Source: Sva-07 sp963715285 (GTDB lineage Bacteria > Actinomycetota > Acidimicrobiia > Acidimicrobiales > Ilumatobacteraceae). From it: 64,000 nucleotides of DNA. This document shows, piece after piece, positions 24,618 to 32,496 of this stretch (its first letter is position 1; every line of letters starts with the position of its first letter). The notes below the pieces were generated by a model, which saw only the letters and a list, made by a program, of their open reading frames with translations, searched no databases and was not told where the DNA came from. The stretch is taken from the NCBI GenBank assembly GCA_963715285.1, contig CAVQRU010000009.1, positions 62,001 through 126,000 of the forward strand, in the 5' to 3' direction. The position numbers were made by a program, and so were the translations under genes.

Positions 24618-25574
24618 ATGAGTACGACGTTCGCACCGCCCTCGGCCCCGCAGGCGTGGGGTCCACCGTCACCGGCCGATGATGTCCCGGCCGTCGGCGA
24701 CACGCCGAACGCACCGAAGCCGTCGGGTCGTCGGCGCCCCGCACTCCTCGTCGTTGCTGTTGTCGCGTTGGTCGCGTTGGGTGTGGGTGGCTTCGTTGCG
24801 CTCGGCGACTCGGCCGGCGACGCCGGTGTCACGTTGCCGCCGGCAGAGGCATTCGACCTCGCCGCCGCCGCCCAGGGCACCGTCGATGCCCGAACGGTCG
24901 AGTACGACCTCACCGTCACCGCCGGTGGCCTCGGCAGCGTCACCGTGTCGGGTGCGGTCGACAACGAGACGAAACTCGCAGCGGTCGGAGCCGACATGTC
25001 GACGCTCCTCGGTCTCGACGGATCGCTGCCGATCGACGGGGAGATCCAATTGCTGGTCGACGGCACCGACGGGATCGTCTATCTCGGCGCCGACGCACTG
25101 GGAGGTCTGCTCCCGGCCGACTCGGCCTGGATCTCGATCGACCTCGCGGTGCTCGCCGAGCGCAGCGGGGTCTCACTCGACGACCTGCGCAGCGAGTTCG
25201 TCGTCGACCCGGCGGCGTCCGCGCAGGCACTGCTCGATGCCGACAACGCCGTCGAGCTCGGCACCGAGGAGATCGACGGGGTCACGGTGCGGCACTACGA
25301 GGTGACGGTCGATCTCGCCGCGGCGATCGCCGCAGCTCCGCAGGCGGCCGAGCAGTTCGATGCCGAACTCGGCCAGTTGGATGCCGTCCTTCCCGACACG
25401 GTCACCTACGACGTCTGGGTCACCGAGGACAACCAGCTCCGTCGGGCCGCCTTCGACCTGACCGTCGCCGATCAGACGGTGTCGATGGTGCTCGACATGA
25501 CCACGAGCAGCGAACCGCTCGACCTGCAGGTTCCCACCGACGCCTTCGACGTCACGAGCTGGCTCGACTGGTGA
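24618..25574 (+). CDS. Membrane-anchored LppX/LprG-like exported protein
   Basis: This 318-residue protein has a Pro-rich cytoplasmic N-terminus, one membrane helix (about residues 44-62, PALLVVAVVALVALGVGGFV) and an extracytoplasmic domain of about 250 residues. The domain pattern (VEYDLTVTAGGLGSVTVSGA, VTYDVWVTEDNQLRRAAFDL) matches the LppX/LprAFG-like beta-rich fold. Mycobacterial members carry lipids across the cell envelope; here the anchor is a helix instead of a lipid. Its end overlaps the opposite PfkB gene by 23 bp. Confidence 0.7.
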   Translation: MSTTFAPPSAPQAWGPPSPADDVPAVGDTPNAPKPSGRRRPALLVVAVVALVALGVGGFVALGDSAGDAGVTLPPAEAFDLAAAAQGTVDARTVEYDLTVTAGGLGSVTVSGAVDNETKLAAVGADMSTLLGLDGSLPIDGEIQLLVDGTDGIVYLGADALGGLLPADSAWISIDLAVLAERSGVSLDDLRSEFVVDPAASAQALLDADNAVELGTEEIDGVTVRHYEVTVDLAAAIAAAPQAAEQFDAELGQLDAVLPDTVTYDVWVTEDNQLRRAAFDLTVADQTVSMVLDMTTSSEPLDLQVPTDAFDVTSWLDW

Positions 25575-26445
25575 CGCCCGAGCGGGCGGCCAGCACCGCG
25601 GCGGCCACCCGATGACCTGAGCGGCACGCACCGACGGGATCGGTGCGCCAGCCGGTGGCGTGGGTCAGGAACCCTGCGGCGAAGGCATCGCCGGCGCCGG
25701 TGGTGTCGTCGATCCCGGTGATCTCGACTGCGGCGACCTCCGTGCAGGTGCCGTCGGACTCGTACACGAGCGCCGGATCCGGGCCGCGCTTGACGACGGT
25801 GACCGCCCCGGGCCACGCCGTGCGGAGATCGAGCACCGCGGCTTCGTCGCGGTTGGCGAGAAGGACGTCAGGTCGGAGTCGCTCGAGGTGCTCCCGTACC
25901 CGGTCGACACCGAGTTCGAGCAGGACCGCGCTCGACGACGCGTCGATCGACACGTCGATCGTGCGCTCGTGCGCCCAGCCGATCATCGTGCTCGCCGTCT
26001 GCGCAATCGCCCCGGAGACCAGCGAGTAGAACGGCACGTGGAGCATCGTCACCTCGTCCAGCCACGACGGATCGGGGTCGGTGAGATCGATGCAGGCGCG
26101 GCGATCGGTGAGCATCGACCGCTCGCCCTCGGTGTCGACCAACGCCACGATCGTGCCGGTCGAGCCCGATCGTCGAACCGGACCGATGTCGACGCCCACG
26201 GCGCGCATCTCCACAACGAGCGCTCGGCCGATCGCGTCGTCGCCGACCTGTCCGATGAACCGGCTCCGGTGCCCCGACCAGGCTGCGGCGACCGCCGTGT
26301 TGGCGGCACTCCCGCCGCGGCGGCGGGTGATGTGTGCCGGCGTGTCGGACGCGACGTTGACCGGACCGTCGAGCCGCACGATCACGTCCTCGACGAGGTC
26401 GCCCAGGCACGCCAGCGCAACCGGCGGGCGCGGCGGATCAGCCAC
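25552..26445 (-). CDS. PfkB-family carbohydrate/nucleoside kinase
   Basis: This 297-residue kinase of the ribokinase fold shows RRGGSAANTAVAAAW, the substrate-binding lid region and the catalytic/anion-hole motif GIDDTTGAGDAFAAGFL. It transfers phosphate from ATP to a sugar or nucleoside that sequence does not identify. The start overlaps the end of the upstream carboxymuconolactone-decarboxylase-like gene by 8 bp, so the two are translationally coupled. Confidence 0.88.
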   Translation of the reverse strand: MADPPRPPVALACLGDLVEDVIVRLDGPVNVASDTPAHITRRRGGSAANTAVAAAWSGHRSRFIGQVGDDAIGRALVVEMRAVGVDIGPVRRSGSTGTIVALVDTEGERSMLTDRRACIDLTDPDPSWLDEVTMLHVPFYSLVSGAIAQTASTMIGWAHERTIDVSIDASSSAVLLELGVDRVREHLERLRPDVLLANRDEAAVLDLRTAWPGAVTVVKRGPDPALVYESDGTCTEVAAVEITGIDDTTGAGDAFAAGFLTHATGWRTDPVGACRSGHRVAAAVLAARSGVTSRASS

Positions 26446-27106
26446 CGTCGACGTCGTCGGTGAGCGACGGGTCGTCGACCACGGCCATCACGTCGAGGCC
26501 GGCCATGCGTCCACTCGGATCGGCGACCTCGGCGACCGGATCGTCGACGTCGTCGTACTCGAGCCGCAGTGCACGGCTCATCGTGGCGTGCATCGCATAC
26601 GTGCAGGTGATGTAGGTGAGCTCCAGGATCTCCTCGTCGGAGAGATGTCGCTTCAGCTCGCCGAAGAGGGCGTCGGGCACTCGGCCGTGCTGGAGCGTCA
26701 GGCAGTCGGTGTAGGCGAGCACCGCACGTTCGACCGGCGACCAGCAGTCGGCCACCGACCACGCGGGGATCGCGGTGACCTGCTCGTCGCTGAAGCCGAC
26801 GTCGCGCATCGCCTTGCAGTGCTGGCTGAAGACGAACCGGCTGCCGACGGTGAACCCGGCGCGTGTCTGGCCGAGTTCGCGGAGGGTGGGAGCCAGCTGG
26901 CGTTTCGGATCGCGGTAGAACTGGAATCCGGCGGTCGTGTGGTCGAAGGCGTCGGGGACCAACGCGAACACGGTCCACCAGTTGCCTGGCGTGCCCGACG
27001 CCGTACCGGGCTCGGCGACCGGATCGCGGTCGCCGAAGATCATCGAGTACAACGCCTGTGCGAACGGGTGGGCGTCGTCGCGGGGAACCTCGCCGAGTCG
27101 GGGCAC
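26438..27106 (-). CDS. Carboxymuconolactone decarboxylase (AhpD-like) family protein
   Basis: This 222-residue helical protein resembles the CMD/AhpD fold (LRELGQTRAGFTVGSRFVFS, ERAVLAYTDCLTLQHGRVPD, EILELTYITCTYAMHATMSR). The redox CxxC of true AhpD is not present; single Cys residues occur in SQHCKAM and TYITC. Family members range from decarboxylases to peroxidase-like proteins, so the activity is open. It lies 2 bp after the VOC gene and overlaps the kinase gene, forming a three-gene unit (27651 to 25552). Confidence 0.75.
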   Translation of the reverse strand: MPRLGEVPRDDAHPFAQALYSMIFGDRDPVAEPGTASGTPGNWWTVFALVPDAFDHTTAGFQFYRDPKRQLAPTLRELGQTRAGFTVGSRFVFSQHCKAMRDVGFSDEQVTAIPAWSVADCWSPVERAVLAYTDCLTLQHGRVPDALFGELKRHLSDEEILELTYITCTYAMHATMSRALRLEYDDVDDPVAEVADPSGRMAGLDVMAVVDDPSLTDDVDGG

Positions 27107-27108
27107 GA

Positions 27109-27651
27109 TCAGGCTCCCTCCGCCTCGTGCAGCGCCGGCTCGTGCGCCGCGGCCTCGCGAAGGGGATCGACCGTGAGGAGACGGTGGGCCTCGTCCGGGT
27201 CAGGCTCGAACCCGGGCGTGTCGCGACACAGCTCCACCATGATCCCGTTCGGGTCGAGGTAGTAGAGCGAGTGGCACCAGCCGTGGTCCTGTTCCATCGC
27301 GGGCTCGATGCCCTCGGTGGTCATACGGGCCCGCACGGCTTCCTGCTGTTCGGCGCTCGCCCGGAAGGCACAGTGGTTCACCCAGAACGGGAGCCCGACG
27401 CCGTCGGACAGATCGGTGGTCCACCCGGGTCGTTCGCCGACCTCGTGGAGTTCGAAGAACGCGATGCACTCCGTCTCGGCGTCGGCAGTCGCTGCTTCCT
27501 CGGCGGTGATCTCGTAGAACACGTGGCGGATCCAGCTGTCGCCGAGGGCGGTGATCTCGGTGTGTACCAGCGGAAACCCCATCAGGTCCTCGTAGAAGTG
27601 GGTGGTGGCCTCGACGTCCCGGGTGGCATAGGCAACGTGGTGCAGCGGCAT
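27109..27651 (-). CDS. VOC-family (glyoxalase/extradiol dioxygenase fold) protein
   Basis: This 180-residue protein has two paired beta-alpha-beta modules: MPLHHVAYATRDVEATTHFY at the start and CHSLYYLDPNGIMVELCRDT near the end. Metal-ligand candidates are the first His, a central His (FWVNHCAFRA) and the late Glu. VOC proteins with this layout act as ring-cleaving dioxygenases or glyoxalase-like enzymes. It is the first gene of a unit with the CMD-like and PfkB genes and is divergent from an alpha/beta hydrolase. Confidence 0.85.
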   Translation of the reverse strand: MPLHHVAYATRDVEATTHFYEDLMGFPLVHTEITALGDSWIRHVFYEITAEEAATADAETECIAFFELHEVGERPGWTTDLSDGVGLPFWVNHCAFRASAEQQEAVRARMTTEGIEPAMEQDHGWCHSLYYLDPNGIMVELCRDTPGFEPDPDEAHRLLTVDPLREAAAHEPALHEAEGA

Positions 27652-27695
27652 GCGCCGAGCGTAGATCCCGCGCCGGGGCCGACTAACAAGGGGAG

Positions 27696-28493
27696 GTGCC
27701 GATCACCCAGGTCAACGGACTCGACGTCTACCACGAACTCCACGGCGACGGGCCTCCGTTGATGGCGATCAGCGGCAGCGGCAACGACCTGCGCGTGTCG
27801 CAACCGTCGCTGCTCCCGGTGAACGAGCACTTCCGGACGCTGTCGTACGATCAGCGCGGTCTCGGCCAGACCTCGAAGCCCGAGACCGACTACACGATGG
27901 CCGACTACGCCGACGACGCTGCGGCGCTGGTCCGAGCGATGGGGTGGGATCGCTGTCACGTGATGGGGACGAGCTTCGGCGGGATGGTCGCGCTCAACCT
28001 CGCGGTCCGGCATCCGGAGATGATCGATCGGCTCGTGCTGTGCTGCACCTCGCCGGGGGGCAACGCACCGTCGTACCCGCTGCACCGGTTGGGCAGGCTC
28101 AGCCCGGCCGAGGCGTTCGAGGAGCGCTGCCGCCTCACCGACCGCCGCTACGACCCGCACGCCGACGAACCGATCCCCGGCGCGGGTCGCTACGTCGAGA
28201 TGCTGAAGGAGCGGTCGACGGCACCGCCCGACCCCGAGCGGCTGGCCGGTCTCGGTCGCCAGATGCGCGCCCGCACGGGCCACGACGTGATCGCCGACCT
28301 CCCGACGATCGCCCACCCGACGCTGGTGTGCGCCGGGGAGTACGACGACATCGCTCCGGTGGCGAACTCCGAGCTCCTGGTCGACCGGATGCCGAACGCG
28401 ACGCTGCGAGTGTTCGACGGCGGGCACGTCTTTCTCCTGCAGGACCGCTCGTCCTGGACGGCGATCATCGAGTTCCTCGGAGGTGCATCGTGA
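27696..28493 (+). CDS. Alpha/beta hydrolase
   Basis: This 265-residue hydrolase has the nucleophile elbow GTSFGG, the acid in AGEYDDIAP and the His in FDGGHVFLLQ, a complete Ser-Asp-His triad. The strand order and DQRGLGQTSKP segment are like those of 3-oxoadipate enol-lactonase and related esterases. The GTG at 27696 is the only suitable start; AAGGGGAG lies very close to it. It overlaps the next VOC gene by 4 bp. The region thus has VOC and hydrolase genes on both strands, which suggests small-molecule degradation. Confidence 0.87.
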   Translation: MPITQVNGLDVYHELHGDGPPLMAISGSGNDLRVSQPSLLPVNEHFRTLSYDQRGLGQTSKPETDYTMADYADDAAALVRAMGWDRCHVMGTSFGGMVALNLAVRHPEMIDRLVLCCTSPGGNAPSYPLHRLGRLSPAEAFEERCRLTDRRYDPHADEPIPGAGRYVEMLKERSTAPPDPERLAGLGRQMRARTGHDVIADLPTIAHPTLVCAGEYDDIAPVANSELLVDRMPNATLRVFDGGHVFLLQDRSSWTAIIEFLGGAS

Positions 28494-29155
28494 TCCGTCT
28501 CCGCCAGGTGGCCATGATCGCTCCCGACCTCGACCCGGTCGTCGAGGAGCTGCGTGAGGTGTTCGGCGCGCCGGTCGTGTTCCACGACCCCGGCGTCGCC
28601 GAGTTCGGCCTGCGCAACGCATTGCTGCTGGTCGGCGACCAGTTCCTCGAGGTGCTCTCGCCGGTGCGGGACGACACGACGGTCGGCCGCTTGTTGGACA
28701 AGCGCGGTGGCGCCGGCGGCTACATGGCGATCTACGAGGTCGACGACCTCGATCACCGAGTGGCTCGTCTGGCCGAACATGGTGTGCGGATCGTCTGGGC
28801 CGGCGACTTCGACGACATCCGGGGTCGCCACCTGCACCCCCGCGACGTCGGTGGCGCGCTCGTGTCGCTCGACGAACCGGTCCCCGCCGGGAGTTGGCGG
28901 TGGGGCGGGCCGACATGGCCGACCACCGATGTGTCGGCCGCGGTCGTCGATGGCATCGCGGGCGTCACGGTCGGTGCGGACGACCCCGACGCGCTCCGGT
29001 CGCGCTGGGAGGAGCTCGGGCTCGCCGAGGCGGTGCGGTTCGTTCCCGCTGGAACACGAGGCGACGGAATCGATGGTGTCGACCTCCGCTCGGTCGATCG
29101 CTCGCGGGTGGGAGAGCGGTTCGAGATCGGCGGGGTCCGCTTCACGCTCGTCTGA
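28490..29155 (+). CDS. VOC/glyoxalase-like protein
   Basis: This 221-residue protein carries a glyoxalase-like domain (MIRLRQVAMIAPDLDPVVEE, LLLVGDQFLEVLSPV, VGGALVSLDEPVP). A second, weaker repeat fills the C-terminal half (VTVGADDPDALRSRWEELGL). The start GTG at 28490 overlaps the hydrolase stop (GTGA), with GGAGG 6-7 bases upstream. It is likely to act on the product or substrate of the hydrolase. Metal-binding residues are incomplete, so it may be a binding protein. Confidence 0.78.
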   Translation: MIRLRQVAMIAPDLDPVVEELREVFGAPVVFHDPGVAEFGLRNALLLVGDQFLEVLSPVRDDTTVGRLLDKRGGAGGYMAIYEVDDLDHRVARLAEHGVRIVWAGDFDDIRGRHLHPRDVGGALVSLDEPVPAGSWRWGGPTWPTTDVSAAVVDGIAGVTVGADDPDALRSRWEELGLAEAVRFVPAGTRGDGIDGVDLRSVDRSRVGERFEIGGVRFTLV

Positions 29156-29171
29156 GCAGTCGTGAGGCCGG

Positions 29172-29648
29172 TCAGCCGTCCTCGGTGACGTCGTTCCAGA
29201 CCGAGGTCGCACCGGAGTGGCCGACGTCGATCACCGTCCAGGTGGCGCCGACGCCGACGATCAACGACGCACCCACCAGGACCGCCGTGACGACACGTGG
29301 CGACAGCGAGTCGAGGCGTTTGCGCGTGTAGGGCTCGGCGGCGACGAGCGCGCTCACCACCGTGACGGCGATGGCCCACGGCAGGACCGTCTCGCCCTGC
29401 TCGGTGTGCTCCTCGACCAACTCGGTCTTCTGCACGTCGCCTTCGAGCGACTCACCCGACTGTTGGGCCAGGCCGACGGCGATCGTGGCAGCGATCGCGA
29501 CGCCGAGCACGATCGGGCCGTAGACCCGTCGCGCTCGCGGGATTGCTGCGACGACGACGAGCGCGATCGCGGCGATCGGGAGGAGGACCACCGCCGCATG
29601 GACGACGAGGGGATGGGCCGGAAGGCCGAACAGGGTGTCGATTTCCAT
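29172..29648 (-). CDS. DUF2231 family membrane protein
   Basis: This 158-residue protein has four membrane helices (about residues 13-36, 43-61, 90-106, 117-137). LPAHPLVVHAAVVLLPIAAI is the typical DUF2231 opening, with His residues suited to haem or metal binding. Arg/Lys positions put both termini outside. The C-terminal tail after the last helix holds HSGATSVW. SGAT resembles the motif to which ApbE attaches FMN, and an ApbE gene is close by. It lies 33 bp after the MsrQ-like gene. Confidence 0.8.
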   Translation of the reverse strand: MEIDTLFGLPAHPLVVHAAVVLLPIAAIALVVVAAIPRARRVYGPIVLGVAIAATIAVGLAQQSGESLEGDVQKTELVEEHTEQGETVLPWAIAVTVVSALVAAEPYTRKRLDSLSPRVVTAVLVGASLIVGVGATWTVIDVGHSGATSVWNDVTEDG

Positions 29649-29681
29649 TGGCGGACTCCTGGTGCTCGGTGGCTCGGTGGC

Positions 29682-30248
29682 TCAGTTGCTCGGTGTCAGT
29701 GTTCTGGCGCGAGCGGGGGTGGGGCGCTTGCGGTGCGTGAGCCGATACAGGGTCGACCAGACCACGGCGACGATCGACGCAACGGCCGTCACCTGGTAGA
29801 GCCACTGGGAACGGTCGGTACCGGCGAGTGCCGCGTGCAGGCTGGTGAGCAGGAACACCGCGTAGCTGGAGAAGTGGATCCACCGCCACACTCGACGCGG
29901 GAGCCGCTTCATGAGGAGCGAGGTCACCTCGACCGCCACGAGGAGCCACATCGCCACGACGCCGAGCGCCACGGCCAGGGGTTTCCACGCCGACGCGAAT
30001 GGCACGGTCAGATCGACGAGACCGAACGACACGTAGTTGTCGGCGACGAGCGCGGCCATGTGGATGGCGACGAATGACACGGTGAGGCCGCCGAGCCACC
30101 GGTGCAGGTCGAGCAGCCAGGCAGGGCGTCGCTGCTCGGGGAAGGCCTTGGTCGACAGCACGATGCCCCAGATGACCGACGCCGTGAGCATCAGCCAGGC
30201 GACGATCCCCGACGCACGGGTGAGGTACCACCAGAACTGCGGGTTCAT
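29682..30248 (-). CDS. Ferric-reductase-like (MsrQ-type) haem membrane protein
   Basis: This 188-residue protein has five or six membrane helices with the ferric reductase-like pattern: WWYLTRASGIVAWLMLTASV, a His in LDLHRWLGGLTVSFVAIHMA, and another in WIHFSSYAVFLLTSLHAALA. The spaced His residues should bind two haems and carry electrons across the membrane. The ATG overlaps the ApbE stop (ATGA). With ApbE and the DUF2231 protein it suggests a flavin-linked extracytoplasmic redox chain. Confidence 0.85.
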   Translation of the reverse strand: MNPQFWWYLTRASGIVAWLMLTASVIWGIVLSTKAFPEQRRPAWLLDLHRWLGGLTVSFVAIHMAALVADNYVSFGLVDLTVPFASAWKPLAVALGVVAMWLLVAVEVTSLLMKRLPRRVWRWIHFSSYAVFLLTSLHAALAGTDRSQWLYQVTAVASIVAVVWSTLYRLTHRKRPTPARARTLTPSN

Positions 30249-31216
30249 CGGTCGACCAGTTCCCGTGTGACGGCGAGGTCCGCCGTCGACTGCAGCGAAC
30301 CATCGAGGCCGACGGCGAGACCGCTGAGGCCGTGCCGGTCGAGGTGGTCGATCGCTCCGCCGGATCCGGCGAGCAGTGCTGCGGTCGCGTGCGCTTCGGC
30401 GATCCAGCCGGAACGCGCGATCACGGTCACGGTGGCCAGGTCGGTCGTGGATTGCGCCGCGAGGTGCGGATCGACCAGGTGGTGCCGTTCCCGTCCTGCC
30501 CGGACCCATCGGCGGGACCTGGTGCTCGACGTGGCCACGCCGCCGCCGCTCACCACGAGTCGACAGAGTTCGCCGTTCGCCGGATCGGGATCCTCGACCG
30601 AGACGCTCCAACCGCCGGCGTCACTCGACGTCGGTGGTGGGGTTCCGGCCATCGTCATGTCGCCGCCCATGCTCACGAGCGCGCCGGCCACGCCGAGATC
30701 GAGGAGGCGGTGCACCGCGAGGTCGGCGGCGAGACCCTTGCCGATGCCGCCGGGATCGAGCGCCAGCCCCGCGGGGAGTCGGACCGCCAACCCTGACCGG
30801 TCGACCTCGATGTCTCCCATCGTCGGCCCGGCATCGTTGCCGAGGGCGACGAGCTGACCGTCGGGGAGGATCGTCACCCTCCACGGATCGTCGATGCTCG
30901 CTCGATACCCGGCGTCGACGAGGATCGGGAGCACGGAGGGGTCGAAGGCGCCCGCTGTGGCTTGCCAGGCCTCGATCATCGAGACGACGAGCGTGACCGT
31001 GAACGGGTCGACGTCGACCCACGCGCCGGGCGAGTTGTTGAGCCGCGTGATGTCGCTGTCGGGGAGGAACCGACTCCAGCGCGCTTCGAGCTCGTCGAGC
31101 AGCCCGACGGTCCGAGCAAGCGCCTGATCCAGCGTCCGGTCGTGATCGTCGTCGCCGACGACCACGATCTGGAGTTCGCTCGCCATCACGCGAGCGCGGT
31201 GCTCAGCCGCTTCCAC
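30245..31216 (-). CDS. apbE: ApbE-type FAD:protein FMN transferase
   Basis: This 323-residue protein has the ApbE pattern: ARWSRFLPDSDITRLNNSPG, ATAGAFDPSVLPILVDAGY, LALDPGGIGKGLAADLAVHR, GALVSMGGDMTMAG, and EAHATAALLAG. ApbE moves FMN from FAD to a Thr of exported redox proteins using Mg2+. No signal peptide precedes the domain, which is odd for this family. Its frame stays open upstream through the Pro/Ala-rich part of the previous gene, so the two may be one membrane-anchored protein. GTG 31216 is used because the core strand starts before MASELQ; 31186 is the alternative. Confidence 0.87.
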   Translation of the reverse strand: MEAAEHRARVMASELQIVVVGDDDHDRTLDQALARTVGLLDELEARWSRFLPDSDITRLNNSPGAWVDVDPFTVTLVVSMIEAWQATAGAFDPSVLPILVDAGYRASIDDPWRVTILPDGQLVALGNDAGPTMGDIEVDRSGLAVRLPAGLALDPGGIGKGLAADLAVHRLLDLGVAGALVSMGGDMTMAGTPPPTSSDAGGWSVSVEDPDPANGELCRLVVSGGGVATSSTRSRRWVRAGRERHHLVDPHLAAQSTTDLATVTVIARSGWIAEAHATAALLAGSGGAIDHLDRHGLSGLAVGLDGSLQSTADLAVTRELVDR

Positions 31217-31697
31217 GGGTCGTAGCCACTGGTGCGGGCGCCGGCGCCGGCGCCGGCGCGGACGCGGATGCCGGTGCGGGTGCGGGCGTGACGACCCGGA
31301 CGTCGGGGCGGGCCTGGAGCACGATCGGGCCGGCGGTGACCGGCGGGGTCGCGGCATCAGTGCTCGGTGCCGCCACGGGTGCGGTGTCCGGTGCGGCGGT
31401 CGCGGGTGCGACCGCCGGCACCGGCACCGCTGTCGTCGCTGTCGCGGTGGCGACCGGGGGAGCGATCGACGGGCTCGTCTCGGATGACGCGGCGGCGTTG
31501 GCGACACCCATGGCAGCGACGATGCCGAACATCGTGCTGGCACCCAACGCGGTCGCAACGACCCGGGATCCGGCCGCCGGGTGGCGACGTCGAGGTGACG
31601 TCGCTCGCCGCTGAGGTGCACGTGGCGGTGAGGCGGGCGGAGGCGGTGGTGGAGGTGGCGGCAGCGGGTGACGCAGCAGCGGGTCCAGGTCAGTCAT
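31203..31697 (-). CDS. Pro/Ala-rich protein with one membrane helix, possible N-terminal anchor of ApbE
   Basis: This 164-residue protein has a Pro-rich cytoplasmic start (about ten Pro in a row), one membrane helix (about residues 45-68, VVATALGASTMFGIVAAMGV) and a long Ala/Pro/Thr-rich extracytoplasmic stretch. It ends in PAPAPAPAPVATTRGSG. No folded domain is present. The 3' end overlaps the ApbE start by 14 bp. A single-base change in the CGGCGC repeat near 31245 would fuse this anchor and linker to ApbE. The start lies 8 bp inside the preceding gene. Confidence 0.6.
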   Translation of the reverse strand: MTDLDPLLRHPLPPPPPPPPPASPPRAPQRRATSPRRRHPAAGSRVVATALGASTMFGIVAAMGVANAAASSETSPSIAPPVATATATTAVPVPAVAPATAAPDTAPVAAPSTDAATPPVTAGPIVLQARPDVRVVTPAPAPASASAPAPAPAPAPVATTRGSG

Positions 31698-32394
31698 CGT
31701 CGTCCGCGCCCTCGTACTCGTGGCTGTCGTCGTCGTACTCGTGGCTGTCGTCGTCGTGGTCGTCGTACTCGTGGTCGTCGTACTCGTGGTCGTCGTACTC
31801 GTCGTCGTAGCTGTCGTCCTCGTAGCCGCCGCTCGAGGTCGAGGCCGAGGTCGAGGCGGCCGGTCGGGTGGCGGTCGCCGGCGCCGGGCCGGCCGGTGCA
31901 GCCCCCATGACGACGATGGGCTCGGTGACGTCGGCGACGATCTCGCCGTTCGCTCCGAGTGTGGCGAGGAACACCACGGTGCGGTCGCCGGTTCTGAAGG
32001 TGACGGTCAGGGTGCCGGGGTCGGCCTGGACGGCTTCCGCTGTCCAGTCGGGATTGGCTGCCGCGCTGAGCAGGGTGAGTCCGGTCGGGGTCGCGGCCAC
32101 CGAGACGGAGCCGGCGTCGGCGACCACGTAGGACGACCCTGCGGGGACCGTGGACTCGGTCGTGGTGGTCGGCGCCGGGACGGTGGTCGACGTGATGGTC
32201 TCCATCAGTTGGACCTCGACCTCGGCGGGCGATGTCTGGGCGAGATCGTCGGTGGCGGTCAGTGAGCCGATCGAGCTGTCATCGGTGGAGTTGAGGATGC
32301 CGATGTTGGCAGCGATCGCCGCGGTGCCGGCGAGGACGACACCGGCGATGGCCAGGCCGGTGATCAGGGTGGTTCGGGTTGCGAGTGACTTCAT
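31690..32394 (-). CDS. Exported protein with acidic Asp/Tyr/His repeat tail
   Basis: This 234-residue protein starts with a membrane or signal segment (about residues 9-29, TLITGLAIAGVVLAGTAAIA). A Thr/Pro spacer and a small beta-rich region (VSVAATPTGLTLLSAAA, RTGDRTVVFLATLGANGEIV) follow. The C-terminal 46 residues consist almost only of Asp, Glu, Tyr, His, Ser and Gly, with EYDDH and SHEYDDD units. Such a tail could bind metal or cell-wall cations. It is divergent from the response regulator and heads the ApbE/MsrQ-like unit. Confidence 0.65.
   Translation of the reverse strand: MKSLATRTTLITGLAIAGVVLAGTAAIAANIGILNSTDDSSIGSLTATDDLAQTSPAEVEVQLMETITSTTVPAPTTTTESTVPAGSSYVVADAGSVSVAATPTGLTLLSAAANPDWTAEAVQADPGTLTVTFRTGDRTVVFLATLGANGEIVADVTEPIVVMGAAPAGPAPATATRPAASTSASTSSGGYEDDSYDDEYDDHEYDDHEYDDHDDDSHEYDDDSHEYEGADDDD
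31711..31815 (-). repeat. Coding tandem repeat (15- and 21-bp units)
   Basis: GTACTC recurs at 31714, 31735, 31765, 31780 and 31795. The last three are 15 bp apart and encode EYDDH; the first interval is 21 bp and encodes HEYDDDS-like units. The period is always a multiple of three, so length changes would keep the reading frame. Confidence 0.7.
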
Positions 32395-32496
32395 GGCGTG
32401 CACGGTACGAAACCGCTCACCAGCGCCCGGCAAGACGAAGGCAAACGTTCGGTAAGCGATCCCTCGGCCATGAGCGTGGTGCGCGAATGTTGCCGG

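Noticed and set aside
31711..31815. Repeats considered as a CRISPR array
   Set aside because: Units are 15 and 21 bp without unique spacers and encode EYDDH-type peptide repeats in frame.
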